Shown here one piece after another: positions 1-5,297 of a DNA stretch of 5,751 nucleotides (its first letter is position 1; the number at the start of each line of letters is the position of its first letter). This DNA comes from Clostridiales bacterium (GTDB taxonomy: Bacteria > Bacillota > Clostridia > Lachnospirales > JAITVM01). Below the pieces are notes generated by a model. That model made no database searches. It saw nothing but the letters and a program-made list of their open reading frames with translations, and was not told where the DNA came from. The stretch lies in contig JAITVM010000111.1 in assembly GCA_031285815.1 (NCBI GenBank), forward strand, positions 1-5,751, given 5' to 3'. The position numbers and the translations under genes were made by a program.

Positions 1-1
1 A

Positions 2-391
2 TCAGCGCTTTTAAAAGAAAGTAGCCTATTTGTTTCAGAATTTGAAGAGGCAATGGATGACGATTTTAATACGGCTGATGCAATCAGTTCAATTTTTGAA
101 CTGGTGCGTTTTATAAACTCCAATGTAAATGAAAACAGCTCAAAAGAATTTATTACCGGGCTAACAGCTAAACTTGAAGGGCTGTGTAATGTATTAGGGA
201 TAGAATATAAAAAGCAAGGCCAGGCCGGCGGCGAACCCGCAATAGAAGCATTAATTGAAGAAAGGGCCCAGGCTAAGAAAAATAAAGATTTTAATAAAGC
301 AGACGGGATTAGAAACAAACTGCTTGAGATGGGGGTTGTGATCGAAGACACCCGCATGGGCACACGCTGGTCTTATAAAGGTAAGCAATAA
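2..391 (+). CDS. cysS: Cysteine--tRNA ligase, C-terminal part (5' end outside window)
   Basis: This is the last 129 codons of cysteinyl-tRNA synthetase, the cytoplasmic class I enzyme that charges tRNA-Cys using ATP. The reading frame is open from base 2, so the gene enters from the left edge; the ATG at 53 is internal. The visible part begins in the helical DALR-type domain after the Rossmann catalytic core, with the characteristic run FEEAMDDDFNTADAIS, and ends with the conserved tail KDFNKADGIRNKLLEMGV followed by IEDTRMGTRW. The HIGH and KMSKS ATP-binding motifs and the zinc ligands lie upstream and are not seen. The TAA stop is one base before the mrnC start, which implies one transcript with mrnC, an order common in Firmicutes. 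Identification rests on these well-conserved C-terminal motifs. Confidence 0.95.
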   Translation, partial: SALLKESSLFVSEFEEAMDDDFNTADAISSIFELVRFINSNVNENSSKEFITGLTAKLEGLCNVLGIEYKKQGQAGGEPAIEALIEERAQAKKNKDFNKADGIRNKLLEMGVVIEDTRMGTRWSYKGKQ

Positions 392-392
392 T

Positions 393-761
393 ATGTATAA
401 AGAATATTCTGCTTTGACGCTTGCTTATATCGGTGACGCCGTGTTTGAAATTATGTCACGGAAAAAGGTTTTGTCTGAAGGCGAGAAGCCCGTTAAAAAG
501 CTGCATACAAACGTAAAGAATATTGTGAACGCTATTTCCCAGGCTAAAATGTATGCTTATATTTATGAATTTTTAACGGAGGAAGAAAAAAGCGTAATCC
601 AAAGGGGCAGGAATGCAAAATCAATGTCGGCCTCTAAAAATGCCCCCGTTATTGATTACCGGCATGCTACGGGGCTAGAGGCGCTTTTTGGGTATATTTA
701 TTTGAAAGGCGACATTAATAGGCTTGAAGAAATTTTTGGGCTTTGCTTAAAGGCTTTATAA
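393..761 (+). CDS. mrnC: Mini-ribonuclease 3 (Mini-III)
   Basis: A 122-residue RNase III-type endonuclease that lacks the double-stranded-RNA-binding domain. In Bacillus subtilis, Mini-III matures the ends of 23S rRNA; the same role is inferred here. Visible signatures are the N-terminal catalytic stretch LAYIGDAVFE (acidic residues D15 and E19), the central RGRNAKS motif around residues 71-77, and the C-terminal HATGLEALFGYIYLKGD stretch, whose E96 is the expected second metal-binding acid. Length is typical for the family (about 120-140 residues). The ATG at 393 is one base after the cysS stop, with a weak AAAGG ribosome binding site at 377-381 inside the end of cysS, so translation is probably coupled. 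The cysS-mrnC order is conserved in Firmicutes. Confidence 0.94.
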   Translation: MYKEYSALTLAYIGDAVFEIMSRKKVLSEGEKPVKKLHTNVKNIVNAISQAKMYAYIYEFLTEEEKSVIQRGRNAKSMSASKNAPVIDYRHATGLEALFGYIYLKGDINRLEEIFGLCLKAL

Positions 762-819
762 ATGAGCCTGGATTTATTATGTTGCTTATACTATATAAAA
801 AAATAAAGGCTTGGTTTCT

Positions 820-1194
820 TTGTTATTAAAAAAAGCGGATATTATATTAATTATTATATTGTTATTTATAGCATTGGCTTTTAATTTCGTTTTTTTGAAT
901 TTAATGGGCGGGGGCGGGGAAGTTGTTGTCTTTTATAATTTGGGCGAGTATGCCCGCGCCCCTTTAAATGAAGAAGCGGTTATCGAAGTAAAATCTAGTA
1001 ATGGTACTGTGATAAATGAAATCGTAATAGAAGGCGGCGGGGTTCATATGTCAGGCTCCTCGTGTAAAGATAAGGTATGTATTAACCAAGGGCACATTTC
1101 GGGTACTGGGCAAGTAATAACCTGCTTGCCTAATAAAGTTGTCGTTGAAATAGTTTCTGGGGGTAAGGTAGAATTTGATTCGATTGTCAGGTAA
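820..1194 (+). CDS. NusG domain II-containing membrane-anchored protein
   Basis: A small protein of about 124 residues with one N-terminal membrane segment (residues 7-27, almost entirely Ile, Leu, Phe and Ala) and an outward-facing beta-rich domain. The C-terminal half carries the signature of the clostridial NusG domain II family: SCKDKVCINQGHI, then GQVITCLPNKVVVEI, with cysteines at about 82, 87 and 102. Despite the name it is not a transcription factor; the function is unknown. No ATG is available. A TTG at 811 is also in frame, but the AAAGG site at 805-809 lies only one base before it and ten before the TTG at 820, so 820 is preferred. The frame is closed upstream by a stop at 796. The 3' end overlaps the Gx-family gene by 20 bp, a pairing common in Clostridia. 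Confidence 0.82.
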   Translation: MLLKKADIILIIILLFIALAFNFVFLNLMGGGGEVVVFYNLGEYARAPLNEEAVIEVKSSNGTVINEIVIEGGGVHMSGSSCKDKVCINQGHISGTGQVITCLPNKVVVEIVSGGKVEFDSIVR

Positions 1195-1684
1195 CCGCGA
1201 TATAGCGCTTTACGCTGTTTTCACTTCGCTGGCGCTGGTCTTATCCTATTTTGAGGCTATGCTTCCGCCATTTATTGTAGCCGTGCCCGGTATAAAATTA
1301 GGGCTTGCGAATATTGTTGTGATAATATTTTTATACTTAAGGCCAAGCAAATATGCGCTTTTTATAAACCTAACCCGCATACTGATAATGTCTGTAGCTT
1401 TTTCTGGCGTTTTTGGCCTTATATATTCTTTTTCCGGCGCAATTTTGAGTTTTTTAGTTATGCTAATTTTTAAAAAATCAAATTTATTCGGAATAATTGG
1501 CGTGAGTACCGTTGGCTCAGTTTTTCATAACATAGGCCAGATTTTTGTGGCGGCGGTGGTACTGCAAAGCAGTAAGCTTTTTCTGTACATGCCGGTATTA
1601 ATAATTTCTGGGGTGGTATCAGGCATAATAACCGGGTTTATAGCGGGTGGGTGTATTGCCCGCCTTAAGGTTGGGGGCATTTGA
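1175..1684 (+). CDS. Gx transporter family membrane protein (Hpre_diP_synt_I / 'heptaprenyl diphosphate synthase component I' type)
   Basis: A 169-residue integral membrane protein with about five or six hydrophobic helices (roughly residues 9-28, 40-56, 59-79, 81-99, 104-127 and 134-159). Diagnostic motifs are PGIKLGLANIVV after the first helix, SGVFGLIYSFSGAILSF in the middle, and HNIGQIFVAA near helix 5. Homologues were first labelled heptaprenyl diphosphate synthase component I and are now grouped with ECF-like Gx transporters; the substrate is not known. The TTG at 1175 is six bases after an AAGG site (1165-1168) and inside the previous gene, which suggests translational coupling; an in-frame TTG at 1184 is an alternative. 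The last 20 codons lie in the left copy of the 80-bp repeat. Its TGA overlaps the TTG of a duplicated glycosylase start. Confidence 0.85.
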   Translation: MIRLSGNRDIALYAVFTSLALVLSYFEAMLPPFIVAVPGIKLGLANIVVIIFLYLRPSKYALFINLTRILIMSVAFSGVFGLIYSFSGAILSFLVMLIFKKSNLFGIIGVSTVGSVFHNIGQIFVAAVVLQSSKLFLYMPVLIISGVVSGIITGFIAGGCIARLKVGGI

Positions 1685-1702
1685 TTATTATGGAAGTAAT
1701 AC
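1623..1702 (+). repeat. 80-bp direct repeat, left copy
   Basis: This copy is identical to 2199-2278 except at one position (T at 1689, C at 2265); the offset is 576 bp. It covers the last 20 codons and stop of the intact Gx gene plus the first bases of the glycosylase gene (ATG at 1690, then codons for Glu, Val, Ile). After 1702 the two copies diverge at once. Here the glycosylase sequence is cut off after about four codons, so this copy is the Gx side of an insertion boundary. Confidence 0.97.
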
Positions 1703-1755
1703 GTTTTTATATGGGAGGGTTTGCCATTGGAGGGGTTAGAAAAACTATTGGCTGA
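1690..1755 (+). pseudogene. Truncated start of the DNA glycosylase gene, forming a 21-codon frame
   Basis: The left repeat copy carries the start codon and first four codons of the downstream glycosylase (Met-Glu-Val-Ile), then runs into unrelated sequence. The resulting frame stays open for 21 codons and ends at TGA 1753-1755, overlapping the start of the DMP19-like gene in another frame. It is a remnant of the duplicated target. If its start site still works, ribosomes would end just inside the DMP19-like gene and could affect that gene's initiation; this last point is inference. Confidence 0.6.
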
Positions 1756-2198
1756 AAAAGATGAAAATGAATGTTTTTCGGCAGTTTCTGATTATCTTAG
1801 CAGGCTTTGTTCATTTGGCGGGAATTTAGAAAAATTAAGTGGGCCGCAGAAATGCATCTATTTTAATGATTGGTGGGAATTGGAGGTAAATAACGGGGGT
1901 ATTGATCAGTTTTTTTTTAATTCAAGTGGCGGATATGCCCATCAAACAGTCGAATCATTGAAAACAGTTGGGGCATATGCCAATGCAGATATTTTAGAGA
2001 GGGCTATCTCCAAGTTTCCAAACGGAATAGTCCCGCAAGATGTTGAAACACGCCATGAACTATTGATAGCCTTTGAAGAAGATGATATCGAATTTTTGAA
2101 TAGGCTTGATGATGAATTTTATGAATACCCCGAGGATTTGCTTGCACTAAATATTGATTATATCAAAAAAAATATAAAAGATTTTTAATAGCTTTAAA
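1703..2198. mobile_element. Inserted segment carrying the DMP19-like gene, flanked by 80-bp direct repeats
   Basis: This 496-bp unique segment separates the two repeat copies and holds only the DMP19-like gene with short flanks. Its ends (GTTTTTATAT on the left, GCTTTAAA on the right) show no inverted repeats, and no transposase or integrase is present, so it is not a recognisable insertion sequence. The duplicated flanks span a gene-gene junction, which points to insertion with duplication of the target. Possible routes are repair of a widely staggered break, site-specific integration leaving att-like direct repeats, or recombination-mediated capture. Calling it mobile is inference; the repeat-flanked arrangement is seen directly. 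Confidence 0.55.
1727..2188 (+). CDS. DMP19/DUF4375-family acidic protein (possible DNA mimic)
   Basis: A soluble protein of about 153 residues with the DUF4375 core of the Neisseria DNA-mimic protein DMP19: YFNDWWELEVNNGGIDQFFF followed by NSSGGYAHQTVESLKTVGAY (about residues 46-85). DMP19 is a dimer that binds a transcription repressor in place of DNA; the function of most homologues is unknown. The protein is strongly acidic, about 31 Asp/Glu against 13 Lys/Arg by hand count, densest near residues 115-140, which fits a DNA mimic but does not prove it. The frame allows TTG at 1721 or 1727; the GGGAGGG site at 1713-1719 is seven bases before 1727 and one before 1721, so 1727 is chosen. The gene lies between two copies of an 80-bp repeat and was probably inserted between the Gx and glycosylase genes. 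A run of nine T (1910-1918) encodes the FFF of the core motif. No own promoter or terminator is evident. Confidence 0.8.
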   Translation: MEGLEKLLAEKDENECFSAVSDYLSRLCSFGGNLEKLSGPQKCIYFNDWWELEVNNGGIDQFFFNSSGGYAHQTVESLKTVGAYANADILERAISKFPNGIVPQDVETRHELLIAFEEDDIEFLNRLDDEFYEYPEDLLALNIDYIKKNIKDF

Positions 2199-2260
2199 GC
2201 ATAATAACCGGGTTTATAGCGGGTGGGTGTATTGCCCGCCTTAAGGTTGGGGGCATTTGA
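2199..2260 (+). pseudogene. 3' fragment of the Gx-family gene
   Basis: This piece repeats the last 20 codons of the Gx gene, including its TGA stop at 2258-2260, with no base change, but has no start and no upstream body. It is the left-over 3' end created when the DMP19-like segment was inserted with target duplication. It probably still supplies the ribosome-binding region for the glycosylase (AAGG at 2243-2246 and GGGGG at 2249-2253). Confidence 0.85.
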
Positions 2261-2278
2261 TTATCATGGAAGTAATAC
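2199..2278 (+). repeat. 80-bp direct repeat, right copy
   Basis: Second copy of 1623-1702, with 79 of 80 bases identical. It begins ten bases after the DMP19-like stop codon, at a codon boundary offset matching the Gx reading frame, and runs into the intact glycosylase gene through its first four codons. Here the Gx part is a fragment and the glycosylase part is complete, the mirror image of the left copy. Confidence 0.97.
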
Positions 2279-2748
2279 ATACAATAAGCCCAGTATTTGA
2301 CGAAAATTCTAAAATACTTATTTTAGGCACAATGCCTTCGCCAAAGTCGAGGGAAGTTGGATTTTATTATGGGCATAAGCAAAATAAATTTTGGAGGGTT
2401 ATGTCCGATTTATTTAATATGGGCGCTTTAGATACAATAGAAAGCAAGAAAAAATTTTTGCTGGATAAAAAAATTGCACTTTGGGATACATTAAAATCAT
2501 GTGATATAGATAAGGCGGACGATTCCACAATTAAAAACCCGGTTGTAAATGACTTTTCTATAATATTTGATAAAGCTGATATCAAAAAGGTTTTTACAAC
2601 AGGTAAGAAAGCCTATGCGTTATATACTAAGCATTGCTTAAAATTTAATAAGGGGGCCTTTTGCCTGCCGTCAACAAGCCCGTCTAATTGCCGGTTAAAA
2701 TATGAAGATTTATTAGCCCAATATAAAATAATACTGGATTATTTATAG
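2266..2748 (+). CDS. DNA-deoxyinosine glycosylase (uracil-DNA glycosylase superfamily, family 6)
   Basis: A 160-residue base-excision repair enzyme expected to remove hypoxanthine (deaminated adenine) from DNA. Motif 1 is clear: KILILGTMPS, followed by FYYGHKQNKFW (about residues 33-43), in which Asn40 matches the asparagine reported as important in family 6 enzymes. Motif 2 is LPSTSPSN (residues 134-141) near the C-terminus. Length fits the compact single-domain family. The ATG at 2266 gives the usual short lead-in MEVIHTISPVFDENS; a TTG at 2257, overlapping the duplicated Gx stop, is also in frame and better placed for the AAGG site at 2243-2246. Before the DMP19-like insertion this gene probably followed the Gx gene with a TTGA overlap or a few bases' gap. 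The exact lesion range is inferred from the family. Confidence 0.88.
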   Translation: MEVIHTISPVFDENSKILILGTMPSPKSREVGFYYGHKQNKFWRVMSDLFNMGALDTIESKKKFLLDKKIALWDTLKSCDIDKADDSTIKNPVVNDFSIIFDKADIKKVFTTGKKAYALYTKHCLKFNKGAFCLPSTSPSNCRLKYEDLLAQYKIILDYL

Positions 2749-2796
2749 AGTTATGTAGTAGGTACGCGTATAATCAGGCTCCACATTTTTTACAGG

Positions 2797-2843
2797 AAAA
2801 AAGGCTGTACCGATACGGTTTTACCTTAATCGTTTGTACAGCC
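2797..2843 (-). terminator. Intrinsic terminator for the minus-strand VOC gene
   Basis: GGCTGTAC at 2803-2810 pairs perfectly with GTACAGCC at 2836-2843. An inner CGAT/ATCG stem (2811-2814 with 2829-2832) extends it across a three-base bulge. On the minus strand the stem is followed directly by six T (A-run 2797-2802 on the plus strand), the form of a Rho-independent terminator, 66 bases past the stop of the VOC gene. On the plus strand there is no T-run after the stem, so it should work poorly for the convergent glycosylase transcript. Confidence 0.85.
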
Positions 2844-2873
2844 CTAAAATTAATATTGCGCCTACTTAAAATG

Positions 2874-2901
2874 CCCTACAGTATGGTTTTTTCTTGTAGG
2901 G
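2874..2901. other. Short hairpin next to the VOC stop codon
   Basis: CCCTACA at 2874-2880 pairs with TGTAGGG at 2895-2901 across a 14-base loop, a few bases beyond the VOC stop on the minus strand. Neither side has a proper T-run, so it is not called a terminator. It may add to 3'-end stability or be chance. Confidence 0.35.
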
Positions 2902-2908
2902 GGGTTAA

Positions 2909-3331
2909 TTAATTATGGTTGCTTGAGTCTAGGGTGATCATCCAATTTACACCAAACTTGTCCGTTAAAGTACCAAAACATTTGCTCCAGAAAGTCTCCT
3001 GCAGGTCCATGTCTACAACCCCGCCAACTTTTAACGCGTCAAAAGCCGATTTTGCTTGCCCGGCGTTATCAAACCCAACAGAAATTGAAAGGCCGTTGCC
3101 AAAATTAACATCTGAACCCGGAGGTACATCACAAAATAAAATTTCTTCGCTGCCTAAACTAAATTGTGCATGCATTACTAAATTTTTAGTAGCTTCATCT
3201 GGCTGATAGCCATCTCCGGCTGGGGCGTCGCCATACCGCATAATTTTTGCCTTAACATTAAATGCCTTTTCATAAAAATTTAGTGCTTCGGCACAGTTGC
3301 CGCCAAATGATAAATAAGAGTTGATTTTCAT
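2909..3331 (-). CDS. PhnB-like VOC (glyoxalase/bleomycin resistance fold) protein
   Basis: A 140-residue cytoplasmic protein of the vicinal oxygen chelate superfamily, PhnB-like branch (older label: 3-demethylubiquinone-9 3-methyltransferase domain). Family features are the N-terminal INSYLSFGGNCAEALNFYEKAF, the central LVMHAQFSLGSEEILFCD, and the C-terminal FWSKCFGTLTDKFGVNWMI, which closes the second beta-alpha-beta-beta-beta unit. The reaction is unknown, and no specific methyltransferase or resistance role should be assumed. An ATG at 3352 would add seven residues (MKRGLKN), but homologues begin MKINxYLxF, and a GGGG run lies about ten bases before the ATG at 3331, so 3331 is preferred. 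The gene is convergent with the glycosylase gene and divergent from the nagZ-like gene, so it is its own transcription unit, ending at the 2797-2843 terminator. Confidence 0.87.
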   Translation of the reverse strand: MKINSYLSFGGNCAEALNFYEKAFNVKAKIMRYGDAPAGDGYQPDEATKNLVMHAQFSLGSEEILFCDVPPGSDVNFGNGLSISVGFDNAGQAKSAFDALKVGGVVDMDLQETFWSKCFGTLTDKFGVNWMITLDSSNHN

Positions 3332-3387
3332 ATTTTTAAGACCCCGTTTCATAAATTATTACCACTATAACATAAAAATTCATTGTA

Positions 3388-3417
3388 TGTATAGTATTGA
3401 AGAATAATATTTGTTAA
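3388..3417 (-). promoter_or_regulatory. Candidate sigma-A promoter for the VOC gene
   Basis: Read on the minus strand, TTAACA (3412-3417) and TATACA (3388-3393) are separated by 18 bases. A start near 3381 would give a leader of about 50 bases to the chosen ATG. Its -35 box lies inside the spacer of the opposing promoter. The AT-rich context makes chance matches easy. Confidence 0.4.
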
Positions 3418-3425
3418 AATATATT
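3397..3425 (+). promoter_or_regulatory. Candidate sigma-A promoter for the nagZ-like gene
   Basis: TTGAAG (3397-3402), 17 bases, then TATATT (3420-3425). A start near 3432 leaves a short leader before the GAGGAG ribosome binding site at 3444-3449. It overlaps the minus-strand promoter. A 7-bp inverted repeat, ATAGTAT (3391-3397) and ATACTAT (3430-3436), brackets it and could be a regulator site or chance. Confidence 0.5.
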
Positions 3426-3459
3426 TTATATACTATTTTTTTTGAGGAGCGGTGGAAGC

Positions 3460-4764
3460 GTGGGTTCAAAAATATTAAAAGGGAAAGCAGTACACATAGC
3501 TATGGGTAAATATGTTGCGGCTATCTGTTATAGATTTTTTAGGTTTTTAAAATATGTACCAGTAATTTTGCCTATATTAATAGCTTTATGCGGGTGTGGG
3601 GCAATTTTGGAAACTGGGCCGGAAGTTTCAGGGGCCCAGAAAGAAAACCCTAATTTTGAAGTTGTACCGGTTGTTTCAGATATTTTGCCAATGGTGCCTG
3701 AAATTACAGAAACGGCGGAACCTGTAGAAAAGCCAGTGGCAGAAAAAACATATGCTGAAAGTATGCTCGAATCAATGAGTATTGAAGAGAAAATTGGGCA
3801 GCTTTTTATTTATGCTTTACAGAATGAAGGGTATGAATTTACAGATGGCATGGCTAGAGGGCTTACACGTTATAAACCGGCCGGTGTAATTTTATTTTCA
3901 GAAAAGGTTGGTACAAGTGGGCAGGTAATAAAACTTATTGAGGAATTAAAACGCCATAGCAAAATACCCTTGTTTGTATCTACAGATGAGGAAGGCGGGC
4001 GTGTTTCAAGGGTAGGCAAATTGTTCGAAATGCCTATTGGCCCCGCTGGGGAAACAAAATCTGCAGAAGAAGCCTTTGGGCGCGGGGCTGAGATTGGGCG
4101 TAGGCTATTAAGCTTAGGGTTTAATATGGACCTTGCCCCTGTAGCAGATATAAACTCAAACCCGCAGAACACAGTTATTGGCGACAGGGCCTTTTCTGCA
4201 AGCGCAGATAAGGCGGCGGAGTATGTTTCTGCTTTTATTAACGGGATGCACAGTGAAGGCGTATTATCGGTTATAAAACATTTTCCGGGGCACGGCGATA
4301 CTGTTGAGGATTCCCACCAAGGGGCTGCTGTGTTTAAATACGGCAAGGATAGGCTTTTTAGTAGCGAATTAAAACCGTTTATAAAAGGTATTGAAGCAGG
4401 GGCTGACGCAGTTATGGTTGGGCATATAAGTGCCCCTAATATCACAGGCGATAGTTTGCCTGCAACATTTTCCCCCGTTATGGTAACGCAAATATTGAGG
4501 GGTGAATTGGGCTATGATGGGCTGGTAATAACTGACGCTATGAACATGGGCGCCGTTACAAATTATTATGGGCCTGGCGAAGCCGCAATTCTTGCATTAG
4601 AAGCGGGTGTGGATATAATACTAATGCCGGCGGATATGGAAATAGCATATGAAGCGGTGATGGGCGCTTACAAACAAGGGAGGCTAAGCGAGGGCCGGAT
4701 AAACGAGTCAGTCCTAAGGGCCTTAAAAGTAAAAGAGAAATTAGCTGGGCCGGAAATGCGTTAG
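3460..4764 (+). CDS. NagZ-like glycoside hydrolase family 3 lipoprotein (beta-N-acetylhexosaminidase)
   Basis: About 434 residues. A long basic N-region is followed by a hydrophobic stretch (YVPVILPILIAL, about 32-43) and LCGC, a lipobox-like site with Cys46 as the probable lipidated residue, then an acidic, Pro/Val/Glu-rich linker to about residue 95. The GH3 barrel follows: SMSIEEKIGQLF, PAGVILFSE, STDEEGGRVSR, LAPVADIN, then KHFPGHGDTVEDSH (273-286) with the catalytic Asp284-His286 dyad, and VITDAMNMGAV with the nucleophile Asp359. These match NagZ enzymes that release terminal GlcNAc from cell-wall fragments, so a surface role in muropeptide turnover is likely. The GTG at 3460 is ten bases after GAGGAG (3444-3449); the in-frame TTG at 3442 lies in front of that site, and the ATG at 3502 lacks one. 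The GNAT gene follows 48 bp downstream, with no terminator between. Confidence 0.92.
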   Translation: MGSKILKGKAVHIAMGKYVAAICYRFFRFLKYVPVILPILIALCGCGAILETGPEVSGAQKENPNFEVVPVVSDILPMVPEITETAEPVEKPVAEKTYAESMLESMSIEEKIGQLFIYALQNEGYEFTDGMARGLTRYKPAGVILFSEKVGTSGQVIKLIEELKRHSKIPLFVSTDEEGGRVSRVGKLFEMPIGPAGETKSAEEAFGRGAEIGRRLLSLGFNMDLAPVADINSNPQNTVIGDRAFSASADKAAEYVSAFINGMHSEGVLSVIKHFPGHGDTVEDSHQGAAVFKYGKDRLFSSELKPFIKGIEAGADAVMVGHISAPNITGDSLPATFSPVMVTQILRGELGYDGLVITDAMNMGAVTNYYGPGEAAILALEAGVDIILMPADMEIAYEAVMGAYKQGRLSEGRINESVLRALKVKEKLAGPEMR

Positions 4765-4812
4765 TGGGTTTGCCATATTTGAAATAAATTTTTTTATCGG
4801 GGGTTAATTATT

Positions 4813-5295
4813 GTGTTGTCTATTGAATTAGCATATGGCTGTGAAGAAAGTATCCGCAGCCTTTTTGATGAATACACAAAATTATTAGTAGAATTAGACA
4901 GCGGATTTGAAAATTATTTAAATATGCAAGGCTATAGTAGCGAGGTTTCTAATTTAAAGGAAAAGTATGGCCTGCCAAAAGGGCGGATTTATATTGCATA
5001 CTTGGATGGGGAAGCGGCCGGGTGCATTGCCCTAAAACCTTTTGATGATGTGAATTGCGAAATGAAGAGGCTTTATGTGCGTGCCCGCTATAGGGGTTTT
5101 GGTATTGCTACTTTGCTGGCTAAAACTATTATCGCGGATGCAAAACAAATTGGATACCAAAGTATGCTTTTAGATACTTCGCCAGTTTTGGCAGATGCTA
5201 TTTTTTTATATGAAAAATTGGGGTTTTACAAAATTGGCAAATATAATAATAACCCCCTTATGGATAACATATATATGAAGCTGGATTTAATATAG
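4813..5295 (+). CDS. GNAT family N-acetyltransferase
   Basis: A 160-residue single-domain acetyl-CoA-dependent acetyltransferase. The acetyl-CoA pyrophosphate-binding motif A is LYVRARYRGFGIATLLA (88-103), with the R/Q-x-x-G-x-G/A loop at residues 94-99 (RGFGIA). It is preceded by the beta-4 strand region GEAAGCIALKPFDDVNCEMK and followed by motif B, where IFLYEKLGFYKIGKY (130-144) is the usual A-x-x-x-Y-E-K-x-G-F element. The acceptor substrate cannot be predicted. The start is GTG at 4813, nine bases after GGGGG (4799-4803); a TTG immediately follows as codon 2. It probably shares a transcript with the nagZ-like gene, ending at the 5413-5466 terminator, but a link to wall amino sugars is only suggested by this neighbourhood. 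Confidence 0.88.
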   Translation: MLSIELAYGCEESIRSLFDEYTKLLVELDSGFENYLNMQGYSSEVSNLKEKYGLPKGRIYIAYLDGEAAGCIALKPFDDVNCEMKRLYVRARYRGFGIATLLAKTIIADAKQIGYQSMLLDTSPVLADAIFLYEKLGFYKIGKYNNNPLMDNIYMKLDLI

Positions 5296-5297
5296 TA

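Noticed and set aside
764..792. Possible promoter with TATACT at 787-792 before the NusG-domain gene
   Set aside because: No acceptable -35 box at 16-18 bases upstream; the upstream genes run in the same direction and are close, so read-through is simpler.
762..806. 14-codon frame starting right after the mrnC stop
   Set aside because: It has no ribosome binding site of note, no hallmark of a known small protein, and an AT-rich spacer composition.
1703..2198. The DMP19-like segment as a classical insertion sequence or MITE
   Set aside because: No terminal inverted repeats, no transposase, and a duplication of 80 bp is far outside the usual 2-14 bp range.
1623..2278. The two 80-bp repeats as a CRISPR-like array
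   Set aside because: There are only two copies, 576 bp apart, and they are coding sequence from two neighbouring genes.
2367..2585. Minus-strand open frame of 72 codons
   Set aside because: It lies wholly inside the glycosylase gene, has low-complexity composition and no family resemblance or ribosome binding site.
2757..2866. AGTAGG/CCTACT outer stem around the minus-strand terminator as a mobile element
   Set aside because: The match is only 6 bp plus a bulged 3 bp over 110 bases, easily chance; no target duplication.
2919..3206. Plus-strand open frame of 95 codons
   Set aside because: It is the complement of the well-supported VOC gene; the Pro/Ser/Thr-rich product resembles no known protein.
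3870..4445. Minus-strand open frame of 191 codons
   Set aside because: It is antisense to the conserved GH3 core, including the KHFPGHGD motif; its length follows from codon bias on the real strand.
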